Part shown: positions 26,709 to 35,139 of the stretch, piece by piece
Numbering within the stretch: the stretch's first letter is position 1
Layout: every line of letters starts with the position of its first letter
Origin: Clostridium sp. CM027
Lineage (GTDB): Bacteria > Bacillota > Clostridia > Clostridiales > Clostridiaceae
Assembly: GCF_024730565.1 (NCBI RefSeq)
Contig: NZ_CP077725.1
Span: 1,488,001 to 1,552,000, forward strand
Direction of reading: 5' to 3'
DNA: 64,000 nt
Notes under the pieces: generated by a model
The model's database searches: none
What the model was told of the DNA's origin: nothing
What the model saw: the letters and a program-made list of their open reading frames with translations, nothing else
Made by a program: the position numbers and the translations under genes

Positions 26709-26849
26709 ATGAAGGCAATTGTTAAGGGTAAGGTAGCTGTTAACAAGTCAGTGGAGAAAGCTAAGAGCGTCAAGGCAAAGTCCAAGATAAAACCTACAGA
26801 AAGTATTGGTAGACAAGGAAATCTTAAAAAGAAAAAGAAAGGGAAATAA
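26709..26849 (+). CDS. Small Lys-rich basic protein (46 aa)
   Basis: The ATG at 26709 follows aaaaggggg with good spacing. The product is strongly basic (MKAIVKGKVAVNKSVEKAKS and onward, ending NLKKKKKGK), with about 19 Lys among 46 residues and no aromatic residue or Cys. It resembles small nucleic-acid-binding or histone-H1-tail-like peptides in composition only. It has no operon partner. The rest of 26850-27025 shows no supported gene. Confidence 0.5.
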   Translation: MKAIVKGKVAVNKSVEKAKSVKAKSKIKPTESIGRQGNLKKKKKGK

Positions 26850-27025
26850 TTTCTTGATGTAAGTAATAAATATGGTAAAGAACAAAATTTAGAGGAAGAA
26901 TAAACAAATACATGGAAGAACATGCTATTTGGGAAACGCATATAATAAATATTACATTTAAAAAACCATATGTTGCTTCTTTGATTTATAAAGGTTAATG
27001 TTGCAATAACCCCTATTAAGATCAT

Positions 27026-27076
27026 TGTCATCTCAAGTAACCCCCTATCATAGATATGGGGTTACTTGAGATGACA
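27026..27076. repeat. R1-type palindrome, perfect 19-bp stem
   Basis: Arms tgtcatctcaagtaacccc and ggggttacttgagatgaca enclose a 13-base loop (ctatcatagatat). The loop and inner arms match the hairpins of the R1 repeats at 13877 and 19896. It lies beyond the iolT-like gene and could terminate that operon. Confidence 0.8.
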
Positions 27077-27171
27077 TATAAGAATAATCTTTATTATTAA
27101 TGACTAGAAATCACACTAATTAAGAACCTATTTTTTTAAATGTACCTTTGTCTATTTGTAATTTCTACTAT

Positions 27172-28581
27172 TTATTTTTCTATAGTTATCCCTGTATTTT
27201 TTGTTTTATAATTCTTAAAAGTTTTCTCTAATTCTTCAAGAGATATACCAAGTGTTTCTGGTACACATTTATATACAAATATCATACCCATAGCACCTAA
27301 CACTACAAATACCATAAATGAACCAGATAAACCTAACCCTTTTAATATTGTAGGGAAAAGAAGGCCAATAAAAAAGTTAGTGGTCCATAGGAAAAATACT
27401 GCAATACCCATTCCTAATCCTCTTATTCTTATCGGGAAAATTTCGGCTAGTAATAACCAGACTATTGGTCCAAGACACCCTTGGAAGAAAGCTAAGAAAA
27501 TCACAGTAAATATAAGTACAACGTATGGAAGCATACTTGAACCCGCTAACGTATTTGTAAGAATAGACATTGCAAGCATAGTTAAGGTAGTTCCAGAAAG
27601 TCCTATTAATAATAATGGTCTACGACCAAATCTATTTGCAAAAAATTTCATATAGATAACTGCCGCAATAACAGACATTAATCCATTTGCTATATTAGCT
27701 ATTAATGCCATTCGAGTTCCAAAACCGGCTTTTTCCAAAATTGTTGTTCCATAATACATCATTATATTAATTCCTGGGATTTGTTGTGTAACGGCTATTC
27801 CGATTCCAATTAATACAATGTGGCGAATCCATGGAGTATTTAAATCTTTAAAAGTAGCACACTCTAAATTTTTTTCAGATTGAATAACTTGTTCTATTTC
27901 TTTAATTTCCTCCTCTGCATCTTCTTCATTACGAATCTTTCTTAAAATCTCCAATGCTTGATAAAATTTTCCGTTAGCGGCTAACCATCTCGGGGTTTCA
28001 GGAACTGTTAATATTCCAACCCATAAGATAATTGCTGGGATAGTAGCAATGACTATCATATAGCGCCAAATACCAGGAGTATCAAAAACATTTCCTAAAA
28101 TAGCATTCAATATATAAGCTAATAGTTGTCCAATAACAATCATAACTTCATTTTGGGTGACAATACTTCCCCTTAAGTGCGTAGGAGATATTTCAGCTAA
28201 AAATGTTGGTACAATAACTGATGCTCCTCCCACCGCTAGTCCTAATATAAATCTACAAAAGATTAAAATTGATGCACTAGATGAAATTGAGCAACCTAAA
28301 GTTGCAAAGACGAAAACTATAGCAAGAAATTTAATTATTGTTTTTCTACCGTATCTATCAGATAAACGTCCTCCTACTACTGCACCTATAGCTGCACCAA
28401 ATAATAATCCGCTTGTAACAAGTCCTTCAGTGATAGTGTTTAAATCCAATTGATCCTTTCTAGCCATATATCTTAAGGACCCATTGATTACCCCCGTATC
28501 ATATCCAAATAAAAGTCCACCCAAAGTTGATATAAAAGCTATTTTGCTTAGGAATTTTTTTTTCTTAAGATTTTGTTCCAT
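27172..28581 (-). CDS. iolT: MFS sugar/inositol transporter (IolT-like)
   Basis: 469 residues with 12 predicted membrane segments and all sugar-porter family signatures: GGLLFGYDTGVINGS, GRLSDRYGRK, RFILGLAVGG, PETPRWL, QQIPGINIMMYYGTTI, GRRPLLLIG and VPETLGISLEELE. Related proteins import myo-inositol by proton symport. It is the last gene of the minus-strand inositol operon, after iolE with a 146-bp gap, and starts with ATG after taggagg. The substrate is inferred from context. Confidence 0.88.
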   Translation of the reverse strand: MEQNLKKKKFLSKIAFISTLGGLLFGYDTGVINGSLRYMARKDQLDLNTITEGLVTSGLLFGAAIGAVVGGRLSDRYGRKTIIKFLAIVFVFATLGCSISSSASILIFCRFILGLAVGGASVIVPTFLAEISPTHLRGSIVTQNEVMIVIGQLLAYILNAILGNVFDTPGIWRYMIVIATIPAIILWVGILTVPETPRWLAANGKFYQALEILRKIRNEEDAEEEIKEIEQVIQSEKNLECATFKDLNTPWIRHIVLIGIGIAVTQQIPGINIMMYYGTTILEKAGFGTRMALIANIANGLMSVIAAVIYMKFFANRFGRRPLLLIGLSGTTLTMLAMSILTNTLAGSSMLPYVVLIFTVIFLAFFQGCLGPIVWLLLAEIFPIRIRGLGMGIAVFFLWTTNFFIGLLFPTILKGLGLSGSFMVFVVLGAMGMIFVYKCVPETLGISLEELEKTFKNYKTKNTGITIEK

Positions 28582-28727
28582 ACTAATTCCTCCTACTTCA
28601 TAATTAGTAGCTTGTTAAATTCAGAAAGCATTGGTTTCCCTAACTTTTAACCGGTAAACTTTTATATTTCCCTTCATTGTAGTATAGTAAAAATACACCA
28701 CATAAATTTAATATACTTACAGGGAGA

Positions 28728-29624
28728 TTATAGTCCGCATGTCTCTTTAATATATTTTCTTGCCTTTACTGCATATTCAAATGGATTTGCCTTTGCAGGG
28801 TCTTGTTCTGCTTCCACCAATAGCCAACCCTCATAATTGTTTTCTGCTAAAATTTTGAATATTGCATTAAAATCAATGCTTCCATCACCTGGTACTGTAA
28901 AAGCTCCTAATCGAACTCCTTTTAAGAAACTAAGTTTTTCATCTTTAACCTTTTTTGCTATCTCCGGTCTAATATCTTTTAAATGAACATGCTTGATTCT
29001 ATTTATATATTTTTTAAGTATTTCTATATGCTCCTCACCTGAATATACTAAATGACCTGAATCAAACAACAAGTAAACTAACTTTTCATCAGTAATGCTC
29101 ATAAGCTTGTCGATTTCTTCTGTTGTTTGTACTCCTGTTCCCATATGATGATGGTAAACGAGCTTCATTCCCTTATCTTGGGCCAACTTTCCTAGCTTGT
29201 TTAATCCATTTCCAAGCAGCTTCCATTCTTCCTCATTAAAATGGTACTTTTCATCAAACACTGGAGTATCTACTTCACCTTGTACGCTATGTCCCTGCTC
29301 AGCTACAACGATTATATTAGCTCCCAAAGCATGTAGAAAATCTCTATGCTTAATGAATTCCGCCTTAGTTTCTTCATATGGTTTCGTGGTTAAGAATGAA
29401 CTAAACCAACCGCTTGCAATTTCCAACCCTCTAAGCTCTAAAGCCTTTTTTAAAACTTTAACATCCTTTGGATACTTATTTCCTACCTCTGTTCCTTGGA
29501 AACCAGCTAATGCGGCTTCACTCAAGCACTGATCAAAAGTGTTTTCTTTTCCTAAATCTGGCATATCATCATTTGTCCATGCAATTGGAGCAATACCTAA
29601 TTTGACCTTTTTACTATCTAACAT
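28728..29624 (-). CDS. iolE: Inosose dehydratase (IolE-like)
   Basis: Catalyses dehydration of 2-keto-myo-inositol, the second step of inositol catabolism. 298 residues of the AP-endonuclease-2/TIM-barrel family: [64 protein letters not shown] and VPGDGSIDF. Metal-binding residues lie in E-x-G, DSGH, HLKD and the late VEAEQDP motif. I chose the ATG at 29622-29624, 8 bases after gagggg; an upstream in-frame GTG overlaps that site. It follows iolG by 18 bp. Confidence 0.92.
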   Translation of the reverse strand: MLDSKKVKLGIAPIAWTNDDMPDLGKENTFDQCLSEAALAGFQGTEVGNKYPKDVKVLKKALELRGLEIASGWFSSFLTTKPYEETKAEFIKHRDFLHALGANIIVVAEQGHSVQGEVDTPVFDEKYHFNEEEWKLLGNGLNKLGKLAQDKGMKLVYHHHMGTGVQTTEEIDKLMSITDEKLVYLLFDSGHLVYSGEEHIEILKKYINRIKHVHLKDIRPEIAKKVKDEKLSFLKGVRLGAFTVPGDGSIDFNAIFKILAENNYEGWLLVEAEQDPAKANPFEYAVKARKYIKETCGL

Positions 29625-29642
29625 AATTAACACCCCTCATAA

Positions 29643-30656
29643 TTAAAATTTAATTTCAGATAATTTAACTGGTCTGTTCTCATGTAATGATTTTGTAGCA
29701 GCTTCACCAATTAATACAGCTTGTAACCCATCTTCACCATCTACAGGTGTATCTGTATTATTTACAATTGCGTCAATAAATTCTGTTACTTCCTGCGCAT
29801 AAGCCTGCATATATCTTTCTAGGAAGAAGAATAATGGTTTTTCTCCTGTAACACCATCTTGAGTTGATACTACTGCCGATGAAGTGCTATCATTTGCTAT
29901 TGAAACCTGACCTAATGATCCGAACACTTCAGCCCTTTGATCATATCCATAAGCTGACTGCCTTGAGTTATCAATTACTGCTAAAGTTCCGTTTTGCATC
30001 TTTAATGTTATAATAGCTGTATCAATGTCCCCAGCTTCGCCTATAGCGTTGTCTATCAATACATTACCGAGTGCATAAACTTCTTCAACTTCACTATCTA
30101 AAAGATATCTAGCCATATCAAAATCATGAATTGTCATATCTAAGAACATGCCACCAGAAATCTTCACATAATCTATTGAAGGTGGCTCAGGATCTCTTGA
30201 AGTTATTTTCAAAATATGAGGTTCTCCAATTTTTCCACTAGCAACCGCATTCTTAATTGATTTAAAGTTGTGGTCAAATCTTCTATTAAACCCTACTTGA
30301 TACTTAACCTTAGATTTACCTAATTCATTAATGACTTCTTTTATTCTAGTTAAATCATGATCAATTGGTTTTTCACAGAAAACATGCTTTCCTGCTCTTA
30401 TTGCTTCTATTGAGATTGGTGAGTGTGTATCTGTTGAGGAGCAAATTAATACTGCATCAATTTCTGGATCTTCTAATATTTTTTTATAGTCAGTATATAC
30501 CTCAAGTATTCCCTTACTCTTTGCCCATTCTCTTGTAGCATCGTTTAAGTATGCATCAGCAATTGATTTAATTTCAGCATTTTTAACATATTTTGATATA
30601 CTTTCTCCATGTACCTTCCCAATTCTTCCTACACCAATAATTCCAACCTTTAACAT
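29643..30656 (-). CDS. iolG: Inositol 2-dehydrogenase (IolG-like)
   Basis: NAD-dependent oxidation of myo-inositol to 2-keto-myo-inositol, step one of the pathway. 337 residues of the Gfo/Idh/MocA family: N-terminal Rossmann GIIGVGRIGKVH, the AGKHVFCEKPI motif with catalytic Lys, and the GGMFLDMTIHDFDMARYL region with the catalytic Asp/His pair. The C-terminal domain (about 120-337) has the usual GYDQRAEVFGS and YMQAYAQEV features. Spacing to neighbours (18 and 40 bp) supports an operon. Confidence 0.92.
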   Translation of the reverse strand: MLKVGIIGVGRIGKVHGESISKYVKNAEIKSIADAYLNDATREWAKSKGILEVYTDYKKILEDPEIDAVLICSSTDTHSPISIEAIRAGKHVFCEKPIDHDLTRIKEVINELGKSKVKYQVGFNRRFDHNFKSIKNAVASGKIGEPHILKITSRDPEPPSIDYVKISGGMFLDMTIHDFDMARYLLDSEVEEVYALGNVLIDNAIGEAGDIDTAIITLKMQNGTLAVIDNSRQSAYGYDQRAEVFGSLGQVSIANDSTSSAVVSTQDGVTGEKPLFFFLERYMQAYAQEVTEFIDAIVNNTDTPVDGEDGLQAVLIGEAATKSLHENRPVKLSEIKF

Positions 30657-30696
30657 ATTGCCCCGTACCCCCTCTTAATCAGCATATGATACTTGT

Positions 30697-31749
30697 TTAT
30701 ACTTGTAAATTTATCGCAATTTTAATATTATCTGATATTTTTAATCCATCAATAAACTCTTTTTCAACGTCGTCCAATGGTATTGTCTCAGTAATTACTT
30801 TTGAAATATTTTCACTGTTCTTCTCTATTATTTGTATTGCTTTTTCAAATCCTCCTGTACCGCCAATACTGCCATAAATACTTAATGCTTTTTTAATAAC
30901 TGTTTCAAAATCTAAATCAATATAGTTCTGATGACCAATGCAAATGACAGTTCCACATCTTTCAGCTAGAATAAGTGCTTTCTTAAACGCTTCTCCACTT
31001 CCAGTAGCCTCAATGATAAGATCATAACAATTATTTGACTCCCCTATACTATCCTTAAAATCCATGTTAACTGTATTTACATTAGAAAAATCAAATGAAG
31101 AAATCAACTCTAGTTTCTTGCTTTCTATATCTGCCACTGTAATATTAGGGATACCTATCTCTCGTAATACAAATAATGACATCACGCCTATCCCGCCGGC
31201 ACCTAGTACCAAAGCATTATTAATTTTTTTTAATTTTGATTTTTCAATTCTGTTGGTTATTGCTTGTACAGCAACAGCCATAGGTTCTGCTAGAACAAAC
31301 GCCTTATGTTTGCTAATTTTTGGGCAATGATAAATATACTTCTCATTTTCAATAATATATTGTGCACATGCTCCGTCAATTGTTATACCTCTTTTTTCTA
31401 CATTGTCACATTGATTTTTATTCTCTTTACAGAGAGTACATTCATCACAATAGATAGAACAATCTCCAGTTACTAAATCTCCAATATTCCAATTTCCTTT
31501 TACATTTTCCCCAATAGAACTTATTTTTCCTACCCATTCATGTCCCAAAATGATGGGATAACTATGTGGACCTAAGTATTTTCCTTCATATAGTTTTATA
31601 TCGGAACCACAAAGGGCTACATAATTAACCTTTATGAGTATTTCACCATCCTTGATTGGGTTCAATTTTATTTCTTTAACTTCTATCTTTTGGGGACCAC
31701 TTAACATTACAGCTTTGTTTTTAAAAAGCTCCGCTTTTTCTAAAACCAT
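30697..31749 (-). CDS. Zinc-dependent medium-chain dehydrogenase (sorbitol/threonine dehydrogenase-like)
   Basis: 350 residues. The catalytic zinc ligand region is VALCGSDIKLYEG plus GHEWVGKI; the structural zinc is bound by four Cys in CSIYCDECTLCKENKNQC. The coenzyme domain has LVLGAGGIGVMSL and an acidic residue (D) after the second strand, indicating NAD preference. Placed between the isomerase and iolG genes, it probably oxidises another inositol isomer or a pathway polyol. Exact substrate unknown. Confidence 0.87.
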   Translation of the reverse strand: MVLEKAELFKNKAVMLSGPQKIEVKEIKLNPIKDGEILIKVNYVALCGSDIKLYEGKYLGPHSYPIILGHEWVGKISSIGENVKGNWNIGDLVTGDCSIYCDECTLCKENKNQCDNVEKRGITIDGACAQYIIENEKYIYHCPKISKHKAFVLAEPMAVAVQAITNRIEKSKLKKINNALVLGAGGIGVMSLFVLREIGIPNITVADIESKKLELISSFDFSNVNTVNMDFKDSIGESNNCYDLIIEATGSGEAFKKALILAERCGTVICIGHQNYIDLDFETVIKKALSIYGSIGGTGGFEKAIQIIEKNSENISKVITETIPLDDVEKEFIDGLKISDNIKIAINLQV

Positions 31750-31834
31750 ATTTATTACCCTCTTCCTTTATTTGTTTATTTGTTTTGAGACCATCTATAT
31801 ATCCTTTTATATCTAATAATGCATTCCCACTATA

Positions 31835-32680
31835 CTAAAAACTATCGATTACATTAGTTAGGTACTCTTTACTTTCCTTTAATGCCTTATCACACATTTC
31901 TGAATGGTTATATAACTCTACACTTACATAATCTTCATAGTTATATTTCTTTAGGATTTCAAACACCTTTTGAAAGTTTATATCTCCTTCTCCAGGTATT
32001 TGATGATAATGTACCTTATTCTTAATATCTTCTATATGAATATGGCGTGTATATTGCAAAGAATTTTCTAAAGCTCCATAAAAATCATTTTCACAGCAAT
32101 AAACATGTCCAATATCTAAATTCAACCTAAATCTTGGATTATTTATCTTTTTAATTAATTCTACTGCAACCGCTGATGTACCGACAAAAAAATTAGGTTC
32201 TGGTTCTATTGCTAGTATTATTTTGTCATCTTCTTCTAATAAGGTATCAATTCCCTCACAAAGATACTCCATAGCTTTTTCTTTATCCATACCTTCTTTT
32301 AATTTTCCACTTGCAAAATTTAAAACAGGTACTTCTAAATATTTAGCTACAGCTATTGATTTTTTTAACAAATCAATTCTTTTTCTTCTGCCCTCCTTTT
32401 CAGTATTTATTAATGATGGTTCAAATGGTTCAGAACTTAATAACTTTTCAGAACTTAATAACTTATCAGCGCCAGTAGCAATACATACGATATCTATATC
32501 TATATCTTTGCATATTTTTTTTACTTGCAATAATCGCTCTCTACTCACGTTTAATGGATTAATATGGTTATCGTGAAATGACATTTCTAAGCCATCGTAG
32601 CCAAAATTCTTTACCTTGTTGATGGCTTCAATCAACTCCAGTTTTCTTAATCCATTAGTGTTGTAACTTATTTTAGGCAT
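31835..32680 (-). CDS. Xylose-isomerase-like TIM-barrel sugar isomerase/epimerase (IolI/IolH type)
   Basis: 281 residues: FGYDGLEMSFHDNHINP, VLNFASGKL, ILAIEPEPN, RLNLDIGHVYCCEND, RHIHIEDIK, HYHQIPGEGDINF and YVSVELYNH supply the Glu-Asp-His-Glu metal site of the family. Members act as inosose isomerases or as IolH-like enzymes. A 6-residue direct repeat (KLLSSE twice) occurs at about residue 80. I chose the ATG at 32678-32680, after agaggtg. A 20-codon leader ORF overlaps the start by 8 bases. It is the first full gene of the operon. Confidence 0.85.
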   Translation of the reverse strand: MPKISYNTNGLRKLELIEAINKVKNFGYDGLEMSFHDNHINPLNVSRERLLQVKKICKDIDIDIVCIATGADKLLSSEKLLSSEPFEPSLINTEKEGRRKRIDLLKKSIAVAKYLEVPVLNFASGKLKEGMDKEKAMEYLCEGIDTLLEEDDKIILAIEPEPNFFVGTSAVAVELIKKINNPRFRLNLDIGHVYCCENDFYGALENSLQYTRHIHIEDIKNKVHYHQIPGEGDINFQKVFEILKKYNYEDYVSVELYNHSEMCDKALKESKEYLTNVIDSF

Positions 32681-32735
32681 ACACAATCACCTCTTTCTTA
32701 GTTCCACTCCAATAAATAATTACTAATTTTTTCAT
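32673..32735 (-). CDS. 20-codon leader ORF resembling a flavodoxin N-terminus
   Basis: It has the best ribosome binding site nearby (aagaggagg, 7 bases before ATG) and reads MKKLVIIYWSGTKKEVIVYA, ending in TAA that overlaps the ATG of the isomerase gene. The beginning (VIIYWSGT) is the flavodoxin phosphate-loop start, but the rest is not, suggesting that a deletion fused a flavodoxin start to the operon. It could act as a translational-coupling leader. Confidence 0.5.
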   Translation of the reverse strand: MKKLVIIYWSGTKKEVIVYA

Positions 32736-32837
32736 TTTTTTCCTCCTCTTGATAATATTATGTACATTCATATTGCTATTGGTATAGTAACTGCTGATAA
32801 CCCTTACCGTCCCTCTTCATTATGATAGGGAACAATT

Positions 32838-32888
32838 TTATTTACATTTTTTATTGTGTTGATATTGATTATCGTTCTTATTTACATT
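32838..32888. promoter_or_regulatory. Direct repeats ttatttacatt spaced 40 bp
   Basis: Identical 11-base sites at 32838-32848 and 32878-32888 lie in the divergent promoter region between the inositol operon and the AraC-type gene. The 40-bp spacing (about four helical turns) fits binding by an AraC dimer. The second site overlaps the -10 of the araC promoter. Confidence 0.5.
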
Positions 32889-32893
32889 ATAAT
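32865..32893 (+). promoter_or_regulatory. Sigma-A promoter of the AraC-type regulator
   Basis: TTGATT (32865-32870) and TATAAT (32888-32893) are separated by 17 bp, about 60 bp ahead of the start codon. Confidence 0.75.
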
Positions 32894-32955
32894 GGTTTTA
32901 AATTAGATTTTTTTAACATTATTACTATATTTTTTTAAAATATTAAGGAGATGCT

Positions 32956-33600
32956 ATGAAAAATTTACTCAATCACACAGAACTTGCCTTAAACATTAAG
33001 AATAATAACTTAGAAAATGCCAATATGATATATATGAAAAAGGTAAAAGTACTTTTAGTATTATCCAGTAATACAAATGAATTAAGGAAACTGCTCTACT
33101 CAATCAACATCTTTATATACACCTATTTCTGCAACAACAATTCCATAACCTTGGAGGATTTATGCTATAAAAATCTTAATCTTATGGACAATTATCACTT
33201 AAAGGAAGATTTAATTTCTTTAGGGAAAGCAATTATTAAGAGCTACATAAAAGTCATTCATCATGATAAATCAATATCAGAAAACGAAATTATAAAACAT
33301 GCTTTGGCCTATATTCATTCAAATATTGAAAAAAAGATAACCTTACAAAAAGTTGCAACTCACATTCATATAAGCAGAAACTACTTGTGTTATCTTTTTA
33401 AAGAGAATACTAGTTTTAAATTTTGTGAATACATAAACATATGTAGAACAAATGTAGCAAAAAATTTCTTAGACAACTCATCCTATCCACTAGATGTGAT
33501 TTATTTTAAATCTGGTTTTAATAGTCAAAGTCATTTTTGTACTACATTTAAGAAATATGTGAATGTTTCCCCCAATGAATATAGAAAAAGAACGCGGTAG
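32956..33600 (+). CDS. AraC-family regulator of the inositol operon
   Basis: 214 residues. The C-terminal 100 residues have two AraC helix-turn-helix motifs (ITLQKVATHIHISRNYLCYLFKENT and PLDVIYFKSGFNSQSHFCTTFKKY) followed by VSPNEYRKR. The N-terminal roughly 110 residues are helical and not a typical cupin sensor. It is divergent from the inositol genes and so the likely local activator, replacing the DeoR-type IolR known in other Firmicutes. Start ATG after aaggag. Confidence 0.88.
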   Translation: MKNLLNHTELALNIKNNNLENANMIYMKKVKVLLVLSSNTNELRKLLYSINIFIYTYFCNNNSITLEDLCYKNLNLMDNYHLKEDLISLGKAIIKSYIKVIHHDKSISENEIIKHALAYIHSNIEKKITLQKVATHIHISRNYLCYLFKENTSFKFCEYINICRTNVAKNFLDNSSYPLDVIYFKSGFNSQSHFCTTFKKYVNVSPNEYRKRTR

Positions 33601-33832
33601 TAGACTTAAACATTAATATCTCATAATAAAATAGGCAGAATTTTATTGCATTAAATACAATTATCGTAAAATCTAAGTAGAAAAATAAATAAGAGGGGAA
33701 TAGATATAACTATTTGTTCTTGCTGTGACAAGGGTGAAATGATTACAAAAGAGGAGAAAGATTTAATCTCTATAGTAGAGCTAACGCGGGATCGTTCAAT
33801 AGCTCGTTTCAGACATTGAGCAACTTTCGTAG
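33601..33832. other. Intergenic with a doubtful Cys-containing small ORF
   Basis: A plus-strand frame ending at TGA 33817-33819 includes ICSCCDKGEMITKEEKDL, preceded by agagggg but with only ATA or ATT as nearby start codons. It may be a remnant. Confidence 0.2.
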
Positions 33833-33871
33833 CTATCATCCCTTAAGTATATACTTAAGGTGATAGTTTTT
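33833..33871 (+). terminator. Strong rho-independent terminator
   Basis: ctatcatcccttaagta pairs with tacttaaggtgatag (one bulged base), loop ta, followed by ttttt. It is oriented to end plus-strand transcripts from the AraC gene. Confidence 0.85.
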
Positions 33872-33954
33872 ATCGGCTCAACATCTGAATCCGAACCTGG
33901 TCATTTCACGACATTTTTAAATATTAATATCGTTGCAATCGCGATAATTTATTT

Positions 33955-34368
33955 TTATATCCACTTTTCATCGTCTGAAATCCATTCCATATTTATTAGA
34001 TCAAAAGATCTTATATCGTCATGTAAACATAAGTACGAAGGAATGTTGATTTTTGTTCCAATAATTTTCTTCCATATTTCCGAGAACCATCTAATAAGTT
34101 CAAAAGAATCTTCTTCATAGGCATCGATCCCTAATTCCTCATAATGCTCGATCTCATCATAGGAAAATATATGTTCAACTTCTTGAAGCAAATCATATCC
34201 TCCTGAAAAATAAATATCTCCATCAATTTTTTCGTCATGAAAAAATTCATTAGCGTCTCTTGTCATAGAAAACATACGGATATAAAATCCAGATGTAAAG
34301 CCTTCATTAAAAATTTCGAAGTCCAAAACTTCGATTTCTGGATGAAAATTAAAATTTGATATCTTCAT
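33955..34368 (-). CDS. Hypothetical 137-residue acidic protein
   Basis: An acidic, aromatic-rich protein (EVLDFEIFNEGFTSGFYIRMFSM, FSYDEIEHYEELGID, SFELIRWFSEIWKK, INIPSYLCLHDDIRSFD). No membrane segment, Cys cluster or catalytic motif is evident. A decayed copy lies at 24815-25115, and both copies adjoin MerR/TipAS sequences (intact there, remnant here), so the two genes probably formed a unit. Function unknown; possibly an immunity or stress protein. Confidence 0.7.
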   Translation of the reverse strand: MKISNFNFHPEIEVLDFEIFNEGFTSGFYIRMFSMTRDANEFFHDEKIDGDIYFSGGYDLLQEVEHIFSYDEIEHYEELGIDAYEEDSFELIRWFSEIWKKIIGTKINIPSYLCLHDDIRSFDLINMEWISDDEKWI

Positions 34369-34439
34369 TAGTTCATCTGACTAAGCACCAGAAAGTTTAT
34401 CAAGGTAGTTTCTCACTTTATTTCTATACATATATATCT

Positions 34440-34590
34440 GACATCTTTATCAACTCCTTCTATCCACAATATTTTTCAATACTTCCATATTGCTTTATAG
34501 CCATTTTAGCAATCTTATCAATTGTAGTTTCCTTAGATTTTAAACGTTCAATAAATTATTATATTTATCTATACTCCCCCCCCGCTTTTA
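34440..34590 (-). pseudogene. Remnant of a MerR/TipAS-type gene
   Basis: Blocks such as atacttccatattgctttatagccattttagcaatct, in pieces, match 25815-25915 inside the intact regulator, and 34445-34470 matches 25508-25535. The frame is destroyed and the MerR domain is absent. Confidence 0.7.
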
Positions 34591-34612
34591 ATTATATCGT
34601 TATTATTATTAT

Positions 34613-34654
34613 ATAAAAAAGCTATGAATTTAGAAATTTTCTACATTCATAGCT
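34613..34654 (-). terminator. Terminator of the PTS operon
   Basis: On the minus strand aagctatgaat pairs with attcatagctt around a 14-base loop and is followed by ttttttata, 12 bp beyond the IIA stop codon. Confidence 0.85.
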
Positions 34655-34665
34655 TACTATTTTAA

Positions 34666-35112
34666 TTATCCCTCTGTATTGTGATTTAATAATTCTTCTA
34701 TAACTTTTTTATCTGTTGCATTTACTATTTCTTCTTTAATCTCATCGTCCATTAAGCTTATAGCAAGTCTTTGAAGAATCTTTAAGTGTTCATTCTTTCC
34801 ATCTTCTGGTACTGCTATTAGGAATACAATGTTAACTGGTTCATCATCAAGACTTTCCCATTCTATTCCACTTGAACTTTTCCCCACAACAACTGTTGGT
34901 ACTTTAACCCAGGATGACTTTGCATGTGGAATAGCAACTCCATCACCTATTCCTGTTGTTGATATTGATTCTCTTGCTTTAACATCTTCTACATATTTAT
35001 CTACGTCTATTAATCTTTCATCTATTAAGCTTGCTAAATGTTTTATAGTTTCAAACTTTTCACATGTATTTAAATCTAAATCCATATATTTCACATCAAA
35101 TAATTTACTCAT
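34666..35112 (-). CDS. PTS fructose-family IIA component
   Basis: 148 residues of the EIIA-Fru/Mtl family. The phosphorylated His is in GVAIPHAKS (about residue 63). Other family features are ERLIDVDKYVEDVKARE, the TTGIGDG motif and IVFLIAVPEDGKNEHLKILQRLA. It passes phosphate from HPr to the IIB domain of the next gene. It is the second gene of the operon, 27 bp after IIBC. ATG after aaggag. Confidence 0.93.
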   Translation of the reverse strand: MSKLFDVKYMDLDLNTCEKFETIKHLASLIDERLIDVDKYVEDVKARESISTTGIGDGVAIPHAKSSWVKVPTVVVGKSSSGIEWESLDDEPVNIVFLIAVPEDGKNEHLKILQRLAISLMDDEIKEEIVNATDKKVIEELLNHNTEG

Positions 35113-35139
35113 GTTTTTTCTCCTTGTATTCCTTATTTT

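Noticed and set aside
26850-27000. 28-codon frame starting MEEHAIWETH
   Set aside because: The purine-rich sequence is too far from the ATG, and there is no other support.
28157-28453. Antisense ORF over the inositol transporter
   Set aside because: Shadow frame of a membrane protein gene.
32687-32955. Possible riboswitch ahead of the inositol operon
   Set aside because: No recognisable aptamer core; the features seen are a leader ORF, direct repeats and a promoter.
33651-33839. 62-codon minus-strand ORF
   Set aside because: Covers the arm of a strong terminator and has no ribosome site.
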